NCBI RefSeq assembly: GCF_014534685.1
Contig: NZ_JACVVX010000009.1
Span: forward strand, 1 to 64,000
DNA from: Oryzicola mucosus
GTDB taxonomy: Bacteria; Pseudomonadota; Alphaproteobacteria; Rhizobiales; Rhizobiaceae
Length of the DNA stretch: 64,000 bases
Direction: 5' to 3'
Shown here: piece by piece, positions 8,838 through 15,839 of the stretch
Position numbering within the stretch: the first letter of the stretch is position 1
How the letters are laid out: each line of letters starts with the position of its first letter
Notes under the pieces: generated by a model
What the model was told of the DNA's origin: nothing
Databases searched by the model: none
Seen by the model: only the letters and a program-made list of their open reading frames with translations
Made by a program: the position numbers and the translations under genes

Positions 8838-9761
8838 ATGCCGATCATCACTCATGCCGAATATCCCGAAAATCGGGCCGTTCTTGCCGGGATGCGGCCA
8901 ATGCTGCTGGCGGGTAAGGGCCGGCTCACCGCTCCCGAGGCGCGGGACGCTTTCGACGGGATCATGGGGCAAGTTCCCGGTGCACAGGGCGTAACCTTTG
9001 AAGTCGCAACCGTTGGCGGTGTTCCTGGATGGTGGGTCCGCCCTGAAGGCGCCGACAAGGACGCCGTATTGCTCTATTTTCATGGCGGAGCCTTTGTGGT
9101 CGGCTCTGCCGGCACCCATCGGTTTCTTGCCAGCCATATCGCCAAAGTTGCCGGGGTCGCTGCCTTCGTAGCGGACTATCGCCTGGCACCTGAACATCCG
9201 TTCCCCGCCGCCTATGACGACGCCTGGAGCGCCTATGAGGGGCTCAGCCTGCTGGGCTTCAAGCGTGTTGCCCTAGCGGGTGACTCGGCCGGCGGTGGCC
9301 TGGCCTTTGCCTTGCTCGCCAGAGCGGTAGCCCAGGGCCACGCCCCTGTTGCCGCTGCTGCCATCGCTCCTTGGGTCGACCTCTCGCTCCAGAGCGCGAG
9401 CATGGATAGCCGGGCGGAAGCCGACCCCCTAACCACCAAGGCCGCCCTCGTCGTTGCCGCAAACTCATATCGCGGCGACAGGTCATCGGATGACCCGCAA
9501 GTGTCGCCGCTCCATGGCGACCTGACAGGGTTGCCGCCGGTACGCATTCACGTCGGTGAAGATGACGTCTTCCTCGACGACAGCGTCCGCTATGCCCAGG
9601 CCCTGGAGGCAGCCGGAGGTGAAGTCGAAGCTCACATCTGGAAGGGCATGATCCATGTCTTCCCCTCCAATGTGTACACTTTGCGCAGCGCGCCCGAAGC
9701 CATCAACGACCTCGGCACCTTCCTGGCGAAGCACCTGGGGGCAGCGGCCAACCGCATCTGA
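8838..9761 (+). CDS. HSL-type alpha/beta hydrolase (esterase)
   Basis: A 307-residue esterase of the hormone-sensitive-lipase group (alpha/beta hydrolase fold 3). The oxyanion-hole HGGA is at 82-85, DYRLAPEHPFPAA is the typical following stretch, the nucleophile elbow GDSAGG is at 148-153 with Ser150, the acid is in VGEDDVFLDD, and the likely catalytic His is in MIHVF (His273). AAGGAG precedes the ATG. It has no signal peptide, so it hydrolyses a short-chain ester or lactone in the cytoplasm. It sits between the cupin and NTF2-like genes. Confidence 0.92.
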   Translation: MPIITHAEYPENRAVLAGMRPMLLAGKGRLTAPEARDAFDGIMGQVPGAQGVTFEVATVGGVPGWWVRPEGADKDAVLLYFHGGAFVVGSAGTHRFLASHIAKVAGVAAFVADYRLAPEHPFPAAYDDAWSAYEGLSLLGFKRVALAGDSAGGGLAFALLARAVAQGHAPVAAAAIAPWVDLSLQSASMDSRAEADPLTTKAALVVAANSYRGDRSSDDPQVSPLHGDLTGLPPVRIHVGEDDVFLDDSVRYAQALEAAGGEVEAHIWKGMIHVFPSNVYTLRSAPEAINDLGTFLAKHLGAAANRI

Positions 9762-9830
9762 TTCCGCGTCGCGTTCGTCCACGAGCAATTCATGGGTCTG
9801 GCGCGATAAATTCAAAAAGGAGCGACTAAA

Positions 9831-10244
9831 ATGACGATCGAGGATTTGACCGAAACCTACCTCAATGCGCTTGAAGGGCAAAACCTGGAGACGATCTCAA
9901 GCCTGCTGGCCGACGTCCCCACCATCGATATTCCGTTTTCGAACACAGGCGATCTGGCGCCCTGGTTCAACTTCGAAGGCCGCGAACAGGCGCTTGGCTA
10001 TATCGCCACCATCTTCAAGAACTTCAGCCAGGTGAAGCTTGTCGACCGCACGATCTATGCTGCCAATGACGGCAAGACTGCATTTGTGGAAACCAAGGGT
10101 GATCTGATCCAGCGCGATACAGGTGCCAGCTACCGCAATGTTTACGTCTTCAAGCTGTCGATGCAGGACGGTCGCATCACCCATGTCCGCGAATACGCCA
10201 ATCCCGTGACATTTGCCAAGCTCATGGGCATTCCCCTGGGCTAA
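9831..10244 (+). CDS. NTF2-like (SnoaL/ketosteroid isomerase-like) protein
   Basis: A 137-residue single-domain protein with the NTF2/SnoaL fold pattern: an N-terminal helix (LTETYLNALEGQNLETI), a central strand with ALGYIATIFKNF, and C-terminal strands YRNVYVFKLSMQDGRITHV and VREYANPVTFAKL. This fold makes a cone-shaped pocket used for isomerases, dehydratases, hydrolases or simple binding, so no reaction can be assigned. AAGGAG precedes the ATG. It is the third gene of the cupin/esterase set and is followed by a strong hairpin. Confidence 0.82.
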   Translation: MTIEDLTETYLNALEGQNLETISSLLADVPTIDIPFSNTGDLAPWFNFEGREQALGYIATIFKNFSQVKLVDRTIYAANDGKTAFVETKGDLIQRDTGASYRNVYVFKLSMQDGRITHVREYANPVTFAKLMGIPLG

Positions 10245-10285
10245 GTCTGCTGCCTCTGGAAAGGGGCGGACGCAGAAGTCCAAGC

Positions 10286-10328
10286 TGCGATCAGCCTCCT
10301 TGCATTCACAAGGCTCCGGCTGATCGCA
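10286..10328. terminator. Bidirectional hairpin between convergent genes
   Basis: A perfect 11-base outer stem (TGCGATCAGCC with GGCTGATCGCA) encloses a second 5-base stem (CCTTG with CAAGG). It lies between the ends of the rightward NTF2-like gene and the leftward SDR gene, the right place for a shared terminator. U-runs are weak. Confidence 0.6.
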
Positions 10329-10403
10329 ATCCTGATTTCAAACGGCCTCCGTCACCACCGGATCGATGGCAAGCGAGGCCCCAAAATGACTGGTCGAGGC
10401 GCT

Positions 10404-11126
10404 TTACCAAGGGGCCTCACCTGCTGGCTGGACGAAGCGGCCCGACACGGCGTCGTTGCCCAGAAGGGCATATTCGACCGGCAGTCGCGCGCCTTCCTCG
10501 GCGGTCATGAAGCCATTGTTGCCGGTCAGGTCGGTTTTGACATAGCCCGGCGCCACGGAATTGACCGCAATCCCAGTCCCCTTCAATTCCGCTGCCAGCT
10601 GCACGGTCAGCATGTTGAGCGCGGCTTTCGAGGCATTGTAGCCAATCAGACGCGCCTCATAGTAAGGCGAGGATGGATCGCCATTGATGGCGAGCGAGCC
10701 CAGGGTGGTGGCCAGGTTGACGATGCGACCGGCCGGAGACAGCCGCAACAAAGGCAGCATGGCCTGCGTCACCGCCAGCGTGCCGATGAAATTGGTTTCC
10801 ATGAGCCGGCGTGCAGCGCCAATGGTCGCAACGGATGGCGGGCCGTCTTCCGCGTCGACAATGCCGGCATTGTTGACCAGAATATCGAGCCGACCATGCC
10901 GGGCGCCAATGATCTGCGCAGCGGCGGTGATCGTCTGTTCGTCGTTGAGATCGATCTCGATGGCTTCGGCCTCCAGCCCAGTCGAGGCGATCGCCTGCTG
11001 CCCTCGTGCGAGATTGCGTGCGCCTAGGAATACGGTAATTCCGGACTGCGCCAGCTGGCGGACGATCTCCAGGCCAATGCCCTTATTGCCGCCGGTGACC
11101 AGCGCGATCTTGTGTGTCGTCATCAT
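10404..11126 (-). CDS. SDR oxidoreductase, carbonyl-reductase-like
   Basis: A 240-residue SDR with the cofactor motif TGGNKGIG (11-18), NNAG (85-88) and the Tyr/Lys pair Y163/K167 (YNASK). The gap between NNAG and YNASK is longer than in classical SDRs and matches the carbonyl-reductase-like group. The expected catalytic Ser appears as Thr: the stretch is VNLATTLGSL, where relatives that I recall have VNVSSGLGSL. Two adjacent ATG codons exist; AAGGA fits the second (11123) slightly better. It is divergent from a TetR gene 72 bases away, its likely regulator. Confidence 0.9.
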   Translation of the reverse strand: MMTTHKIALVTGGNKGIGLEIVRQLAQSGITVFLGARNLARGQQAIASTGLEAEAIEIDLNDEQTITAAAQIIGARHGRLDILVNNAGIVDAEDGPPSVATIGAARRLMETNFIGTLAVTQAMLPLLRLSPAGRIVNLATTLGSLAINGDPSSPYYEARLIGYNASKAALNMLTVQLAAELKGTGIAVNSVAPGYVKTDLTGNNGFMTAEEGARLPVEYALLGNDAVSGRFVQPAGEAPW

Positions 11127-11130
11127 CTAA

Positions 11131-11176
11131 ATCCTTCAGAAACTGGCCAAATGCCCGATGACAATATATGAAGGAT
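11131..11176. promoter_or_regulatory. Inverted repeat in SDR/TetR divergent promoter
   Basis: ATCCTTCA (11131-11138) and TGAAGGAT (11169-11176) are perfect 8-base inverted arms 30 bases apart, filling the space between the divergent SDR and TetR genes. The left arm overlaps the SDR ribosome binding site. TetR operators usually have closer arms, so this is only a candidate. Confidence 0.3.
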
Positions 11177-11198
11177 CATTCGAGTTTTGGATTCGCAT

Positions 11199-11828
11199 AT
11201 GGACGTTGCAGCGCCGAGCCACCTGAATGCCCGCAAAAGGCCGCGTCAGGCCCGCTCGGCCGTGACCGTCGAGGCCATTTTCGAAGCGACCATTCAGGTT
11301 TTGCTGACCGAAGGCGTCCATCGGCTGACCACAACGCGGGTGGCGAAACGCGCGGGCGTGTCGGTGGGTACCATGTACCAGTATTTCCCGCACAAGCAGG
11401 CACTGCTCTATGCGCTGAACGAGCGATACCTCGATCAGCTCGCCGATCGCATGGAGGCTGTCTGCTTGCGCCATCACGGTGAACCGACCGCTGCCATGGT
11501 CGAAGCCCTGGTCACGGCCTATTGGGAGGCCAAGACCGAGCGAAGCGACGTCACGCGGGTACTCTACAGCTCTGCCGTCGAACTCGACAATCAAGCGCTC
11601 ATCGAAGCCTTCGCCAAGCGCATGGACCAGGCAACGACGGCAATGCTGGCCACAGCCCCCGATGCCAGCTATGCCCAACTCGATCTGGTCAATGCCACGC
11701 TGCTTTCGGTGATTTTCGGCACAGTGAGAAATATCTTCGAGCGCAATATGCCTTTGGCGCTACAGGCCGACATTCGAGGTCAGTTGATCGCCATGTGCCT
11801 GTCCTATCTCAAGCAAGCCGGCAGCTAG
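11199..11828 (+). CDS. TetR family regulator
   Basis: A 209-residue TetR repressor. The HTH region is VEAIFEATIQVLLTEGVHRL, TTTRVAKRAGVSVGTMYQYF and PHKQALLYALNERY (about residues 20-75), followed by an all-helical ligand domain with a C-terminal segment resembling the TetR_C group of AcrR-like proteins. ATG 11199 is used; a TTG four codons earlier is in frame. It is divergent from the SDR gene and probably represses that gene and itself in response to an unknown small ligand. Confidence 0.9.
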   Translation: MDVAAPSHLNARKRPRQARSAVTVEAIFEATIQVLLTEGVHRLTTTRVAKRAGVSVGTMYQYFPHKQALLYALNERYLDQLADRMEAVCLRHHGEPTAAMVEALVTAYWEAKTERSDVTRVLYSSAVELDNQALIEAFAKRMDQATTAMLATAPDASYAQLDLVNATLLSVIFGTVRNIFERNMPLALQADIRGQLIAMCLSYLKQAGS

Positions 11829-12130
11829 CGACAAAACCGATTGGTTAAGTCCTATCTCGTCGCGTTACCCCTTTATAGCGCCACACGCTGGGCCGGATCG
11901 CCGGCACATAGACTGCGGTGCGAGTTCAGCGTCCTCGACCATGTGTCTGTTTAGTGGCGTCATGCCCAAAGAGCTGCCTTTTCTGCGCAAGGTTTCTTGG
12001 AATGGCGACAGGAAGCACAGGTCGTCTCCAAGAGAGCGCGAATTTGCGGGCTGGCTACCTTAAAGAGGTCACGCTGCACGGACATGATAGATAAAAGCTG
12101 TTCTATCTGCTGACTGTTCGAAGGCTATCT
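11829..12130. other. Intergenic region, no gene seen
   Basis: About 300 bases between the TetR gene and the first serine hydrolase gene, which lie on the same strand. It should contain the promoter for the hydrolase pair. No protein-like frame and no convincing hairpin were seen. Confidence 0.5.
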
Positions 12131-13138
12131 ATGCGTCTGATTGTTTTTGCCGTCGTTTCTTTGGTCATGACTGTTTTTGCCGGGGGTGCGAGTGCGCAGC
12201 GCTGGCAGAATGCAGATCTCGCATCTGCCGGCTGGTCAATTGATGGGCTTCAGGCGGCGCAGGACTATGCCGCCAGTCTAAAGCCTGCAGCAATCATGGT
12301 GGTGCAGGACGGCAAGGTGATAGCCAGTTGGGGAGACACAACCCGCAAGGTGAACGTCGCTTCGGTGCGCAAGAGCCTGCTCAGCGCGCTTTATGGCATT
12401 GCGGTTTCAGAAGGACGCATCGATCACGACAGCACTCTTGCCGATCTCGGCATCGACGATAAACGCCCGGCCCTCACAGTGGCCGAGAAGCAAGCAACCG
12501 TCCGTGATCTGCTCATGGCGCGATCCGGCATCTACTACGTCGCGGCTTACGAAACTGCCGATATCCGCAAGAATAGACCAGCGCGTGGCAGCCATGCCCC
12601 TGGCACGTTCTGGTTTTACAACAATTGGGATTTCAACACGCTCGGCACGATCTACCGGCAACAGACCGGCGAGGATCTTTTCCAGAGCTTTGGGCAACGG
12701 ATCGCCGTGCCGATTGGCATGCAGGATTTCTCGGTACGAGACGGCAGTTATTCGCTCGACAGGTCATCCAGCCATCCCGCCTATGTTTTTACCATGAGCG
12801 CCCGCGACCTCGCGCGCTTCGGTCAGCTTTTTTTGAATGGCGGCCAGTGGCAAGGCCGGCAGGTTGTTCCGGCCGAATGGGTCCGGGAATCCACCACGGC
12901 CTTGTCGCAGCCCTCCGACCACAAGAGCGGTTACGGCTATATGTGGTGGACGCTTCGCACCGATCAGTGGGGGCAAGGCGGCGCATTCAACGCGGGCTAT
13001 GGTGGCCAGGTCGTTGCCTATGTCCCGGAAAAGCGGCTCGTGATCGTACAGACTGTCGACCCGAGCCAGAACCGGCATGGTATTGAGATGCGGGACTTCT
13101 TCCAGCTCATGCGGAAGATCGTCGCAGCCGCGCCATGA
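12131..13138 (+). CDS. Exported serine hydrolase, beta-lactamase family
   Basis: A 335-residue penicillin-binding-protein/class C beta-lactamase-like hydrolase. A signal peptide (residues 1-22, cleavage after GGASA) predicts export to the periplasm. The catalytic S-x-x-K is SVRK (78-81) and the Y-x-N motif is YNN (163-165); the C-terminal part has GYGYMWW and GYGGQ. Members act as esterases, amidases or peptidases on small substrates. Followed 13 bases later by a paralogue that is frameshifted. A 123-base tract (12254-12376) is identical to that paralogue although the rest has clearly diverged. Confidence 0.9.
   Translation: MRLIVFAVVSLVMTVFAGGASAQRWQNADLASAGWSIDGLQAAQDYAASLKPAAIMVVQDGKVIASWGDTTRKVNVASVRKSLLSALYGIAVSEGRIDHDSTLADLGIDDKRPALTVAEKQATVRDLLMARSGIYYVAAYETADIRKNRPARGSHAPGTFWFYNNWDFNTLGTIYRQQTGEDLFQSFGQRIAVPIGMQDFSVRDGSYSLDRSSSHPAYVFTMSARDLARFGQLFLNGGQWQGRQVVPAEWVRESTTALSQPSDHKSGYGYMWWTLRTDQWGQGGAFNAGYGGQVVAYVPEKRLVIVQTVDPSQNRHGIEMRDFFQLMRKIVAAAP
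12254..12376 (+). repeat. 123-base tract identical to 13287-13409
   Basis: Bases 12254-12376 and 13287-13409 are identical at all 123 positions, offset 1033. They cover the region just before and including the catalytic S-x-x-K. The flanking parts of the two genes differ at many positions, so this looks like recent gene conversion between the tandem copies. Confidence 0.9.
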
Positions 13139-13151
13139 GGGCCGAAACCCA

Positions 13152-14169
13152 ATGCGTATAGCCACAGCCGGCCTTTCGGCCCTTTTTATTGCGATGCTTG
13201 TATCCGCCTTCGCTGGAGGTGCGAAGGCTGAGCCGTGGCAAAGCATTGATCCTGCAGCGGCTGGCTGGTCGGTTGAGAGACTGAAAGCGGCGCAGGACTA
13301 TGCCGCCAGTCTAAAGCCTGCAGCAATCATGGTGGTGCAGGACGGCAAGGTGATAGCCAGTTGGGGAGACACAACCCGCAAGGTGAACGTCGCTTCGGTG
13401 CGCAAGAGCTTGTTGAGCGCCCTCTACGGGATCGCAATTTCAGAAGGTCGAGTTAGCCTTGGCAGCACTCTCGCCGATCTCGGCATCGACGACAAACCGC
13501 CGGCGTTAACCGAAACGGAAAAACAGGCCACCGTGCGCGATCTGCTCACGGCGCGATCGGGCATCTATCATCACGCAGCCTATGAGACCGGCGATATCAG
13601 GCGAAACCGACCGCAGCGCGGGAGCCATGCGCCCGGCACGTTCTGGTTCTACAACAATTGGGATTTTAACGCCCTCGGCACGATCTACCGGCAGCAGACT
13701 GGCGAGGATATTTTTGAAAGCTTCGCGCAGCGCATCGCTATTCCCATCGGCATGCAGGATTTCTCAGCAAGAGACGGCTCCTATGTGTCCGAACGGCATT
13801 CCAATCACCCCGCCTATCCGTTCCGGCTCAGCGCCCGAGACGCCGCGCGGTTCGGTCAGCTTTCTTGACAGAGGACGGTGGGGTGGCCGGCAGGTCCTTC
13901 CCTCATCATGGGTGAAGGATGCGACGGTGGCTTATTCCGCGACCGATCGCGGCAGCATGGGATATGGCTATCTCTGGTGGACGCTGAACCCTGATGTGTT
14001 CGGCTCCGGGGCGGCCCTTGCTTCTGGCTATGGGGGACAGGCCGTTGCCATCGTGCCATCAAAGCGTTTGGTCGTCGTGCAGATTGTCGATCCAGCACAG
14101 AACGCGAAAGGTATCCGGACGAGCCATTTCGTAAAGCTGTTGCAGCAGCTCGCCGCCGCAGCCCCGTGA
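13152..14169 (+). pseudogene. Second serine hydrolase, frameshifted paralogue
   Basis: A tandem copy of the preceding gene with its own signal peptide (MRIATAGLSALFIAMLVSA, cleavage after GGAKA), SVRK and YNN motifs. The frame reads to FGQLS and stops at 13868. The downstream half (FLDRGRWGGRQVLPSSW through LLQQLAAAAP) continues in another frame to 14169. Comparison with the first copy (FGQLFLNGGQW) shows that two bases are missing from a T-run near 13860-13865. The product as read would lack the C-terminal third. A homopolymer error in assembly is a real alternative. Confidence 0.8.
13287..13409 (+). repeat. 123-base tract identical to 12254-12376
   Basis: Second copy of the exact repeat shared by the tandem serine hydrolase genes; see the first copy. 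Identity ends abruptly at both sides (G/A before it, C/T after it). Confidence 0.9.
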
Positions 14170-14178
14170 CCAATATTC

Positions 14179-14889
14179 ATGCGGCTTGTGATAACGGCAA
14201 AGGACCAGTTCAGCGGATGGAGTCTTGCTGCATCTGCGACCCTCCACGTTTTTGTGTGCGTTCTTCTGTGGAAGTTACCCGTTCCCGCGTCTTTGCCATC
14301 CCCGCAGGATGAAAGCGTTGACGTGGAGATCGTGAACCTCCCGCCGCCGATTTCAGAGGAAAAGCGCGAGCCAGTGCGCCAACTTCCTCTCTCCAATCAA
14401 AGGGTTGCCGCTCAGGCAGACAGTCCGCCTGATAATGCTGCGACGCCCCCAGTTTCGCAGGCGATCCAGCCGCCTGACAAAAAAACGCCAGGGAAGGTGA
14501 AGCCGACGCTGATGTTGTCGGAGAAGGTCCTTGCCGATCCCCGAAGCCGGAAGGCAAGGCAGGAGCTTGCCGCGCTTGCACCGGCTGACCAGATCGAGCA
14601 ACTTTGCGGGCTGGAAGCGATGGCGCAGGTGAGCGCATGGAGTAAAGAGTTTCTGCCCGATCGGGTCGTAACCTATGCGACGGCGGAGCCAACGTTCGCA
14701 GGAAACGCCCTTTCTGCCGATGGCGCGGCGCTGCACAGCAAGCAGGATTGGTTCAAGCTTCAGTTCAAGTGTGAGCTGACGCCAGATCACAAACGCGTCG
14801 CCGCCTTTGAGTTTCTGGTAGGTGATCCGATCCCACGAATAGACTGGTCGGAACATAGCCTGCCAGACGAAGGCCGTTCTCTCGATTGA
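14179..14889 (+). CDS. DUF930 protein with TonB-like N-terminus
   Basis: A 236-residue protein. One N-terminal membrane segment (about residues 15-33, WSLAASATLHVFVCVLLWK) is followed by a proline-rich linker (about 37-100) and a C-terminal DUF930 domain beginning VLADPRSRKARQELAAL, with the conserved DQIEQLCGLEAMAQV, LSADGAA and FKCELTPD. DUF930 is of unknown function and, as far as I recall, mostly rhizobial. The membrane-anchor-plus-proline-linker design is like TonB, so the DUF930 part probably sits in the periplasm. It starts nine bases after the second serine hydrolase gene, which suggests co-transcription. Confidence 0.82.
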   Translation: MRLVITAKDQFSGWSLAASATLHVFVCVLLWKLPVPASLPSPQDESVDVEIVNLPPPISEEKREPVRQLPLSNQRVAAQADSPPDNAATPPVSQAIQPPDKKTPGKVKPTLMLSEKVLADPRSRKARQELAALAPADQIEQLCGLEAMAQVSAWSKEFLPDRVVTYATAEPTFAGNALSADGAALHSKQDWFKLQFKCELTPDHKRVAAFEFLVGDPIPRIDWSEHSLPDEGRSLD

Positions 14890-15149
14890 TGAGGGCCGCT
14901 TTGTTCAACAGCCCAACGCTTGAATAGGAACTCCGTTTGAACGCTCTGCAGTCAGCTGCAGCAGGCCTTGGTCAAAACCTGTAAACCGGGCTTAATACAG
15001 TGTACTGGGCTGCCTCAGATCGCCTGGAAATAACACGAATCCATTTGGCTGCACGCTCACTCCCCGTAGTGGTCCAACAACCTGCCGCGGTCAGCTAACT
15101 GCTCAGGTCATCCCGAATGACACTCCATACAGGTCGATCGAACTCGGCT

Positions 15150-15839
15150 TCACTCGTGTTCAGCCATCCGATAGCCCACGCCCGGTTCCGTGCGCACGAT
15201 ACGGGGCTGGGTCGGATCGCGCTCGATCTTCTGGCGGAGTTGGCCGATGAAGACGCGGAGGTAATGCAGGTCGTCGCCATGGGCAGGACCCCAGACCGAC
15301 GTCAGGAGCGTGCGGTGGGTGACGACCCGGCCGGCGTGGCGGGCAAGCAGGAGGAGCAGGTCGTATTCTTTGGGCGTGAGATGTACTGTCTCGCCATCCC
15401 GCGAGACGAGGCGCTTGATCGGGTCGATGGTGAGGCCATCGACCTCCATGACCGTCGGGATTGCATCGCGCCGCCCGCGATTGCGCAGCGCAGTGCGGAT
15501 GCGGGCAGTCAGTTCGCCGATACCGAAGGGTTTCTCGATATAATCATCGGCGCCCAGATCGAGGGCTGCGATCTTCTCGCTTTCTCGGTCGCGGGCCGAG
15601 AGAATGACGATCGGGATGTCCGACCAGCCCCGCAGGCTGGCGATGACTTCCTTGCCGTCCATATCCGGCAGGCCAAGATCGAGGATCACGAGATCCGGCG
15701 CTTGGGTGGCGACGGCTTTCAGCGCCTCCGCGCCCGTTGCGGCCTCGACCACCTCATAACCGGCAGCCGTCAGCGAGGGTTTCAAGAAGCGCTGGATCTG
15801 CGGCTCGTCATCGACGACCAGGATACGGGACTGGTTCAT
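15150..15839 (-). CDS. kdpE: KdpE, response regulator for K+ limitation
   Basis: A 229-residue OmpR-type regulator: a receiver domain with the acidic pair D10/D11, phosphoacceptor Asp54 (VILDLGLPD) and the conserved Lys in EKPF, then a winged-helix DNA-binding domain (HLTPKEYDLLLLLARHAG, RTLLTSVWG, YLRVFIGQLRQKIE, VGYRM). It is phosphorylated by KdpD and activates kdpFABC when K+ or turgor is low. Its ATG overlaps the kdpD stop by four bases. It is the last gene of the leftward kdp operon. Confidence 0.96.
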   Translation of the reverse strand: MNQSRILVVDDEPQIQRFLKPSLTAAGYEVVEAATGAEALKAVATQAPDLVILDLGLPDMDGKEVIASLRGWSDIPIVILSARDRESEKIAALDLGADDYIEKPFGIGELTARIRTALRNRGRRDAIPTVMEVDGLTIDPIKRLVSRDGETVHLTPKEYDLLLLLARHAGRVVTHRTLLTSVWGPAHGDDLHYLRVFIGQLRQKIERDPTQPRIVRTEPGVGYRMAEHE

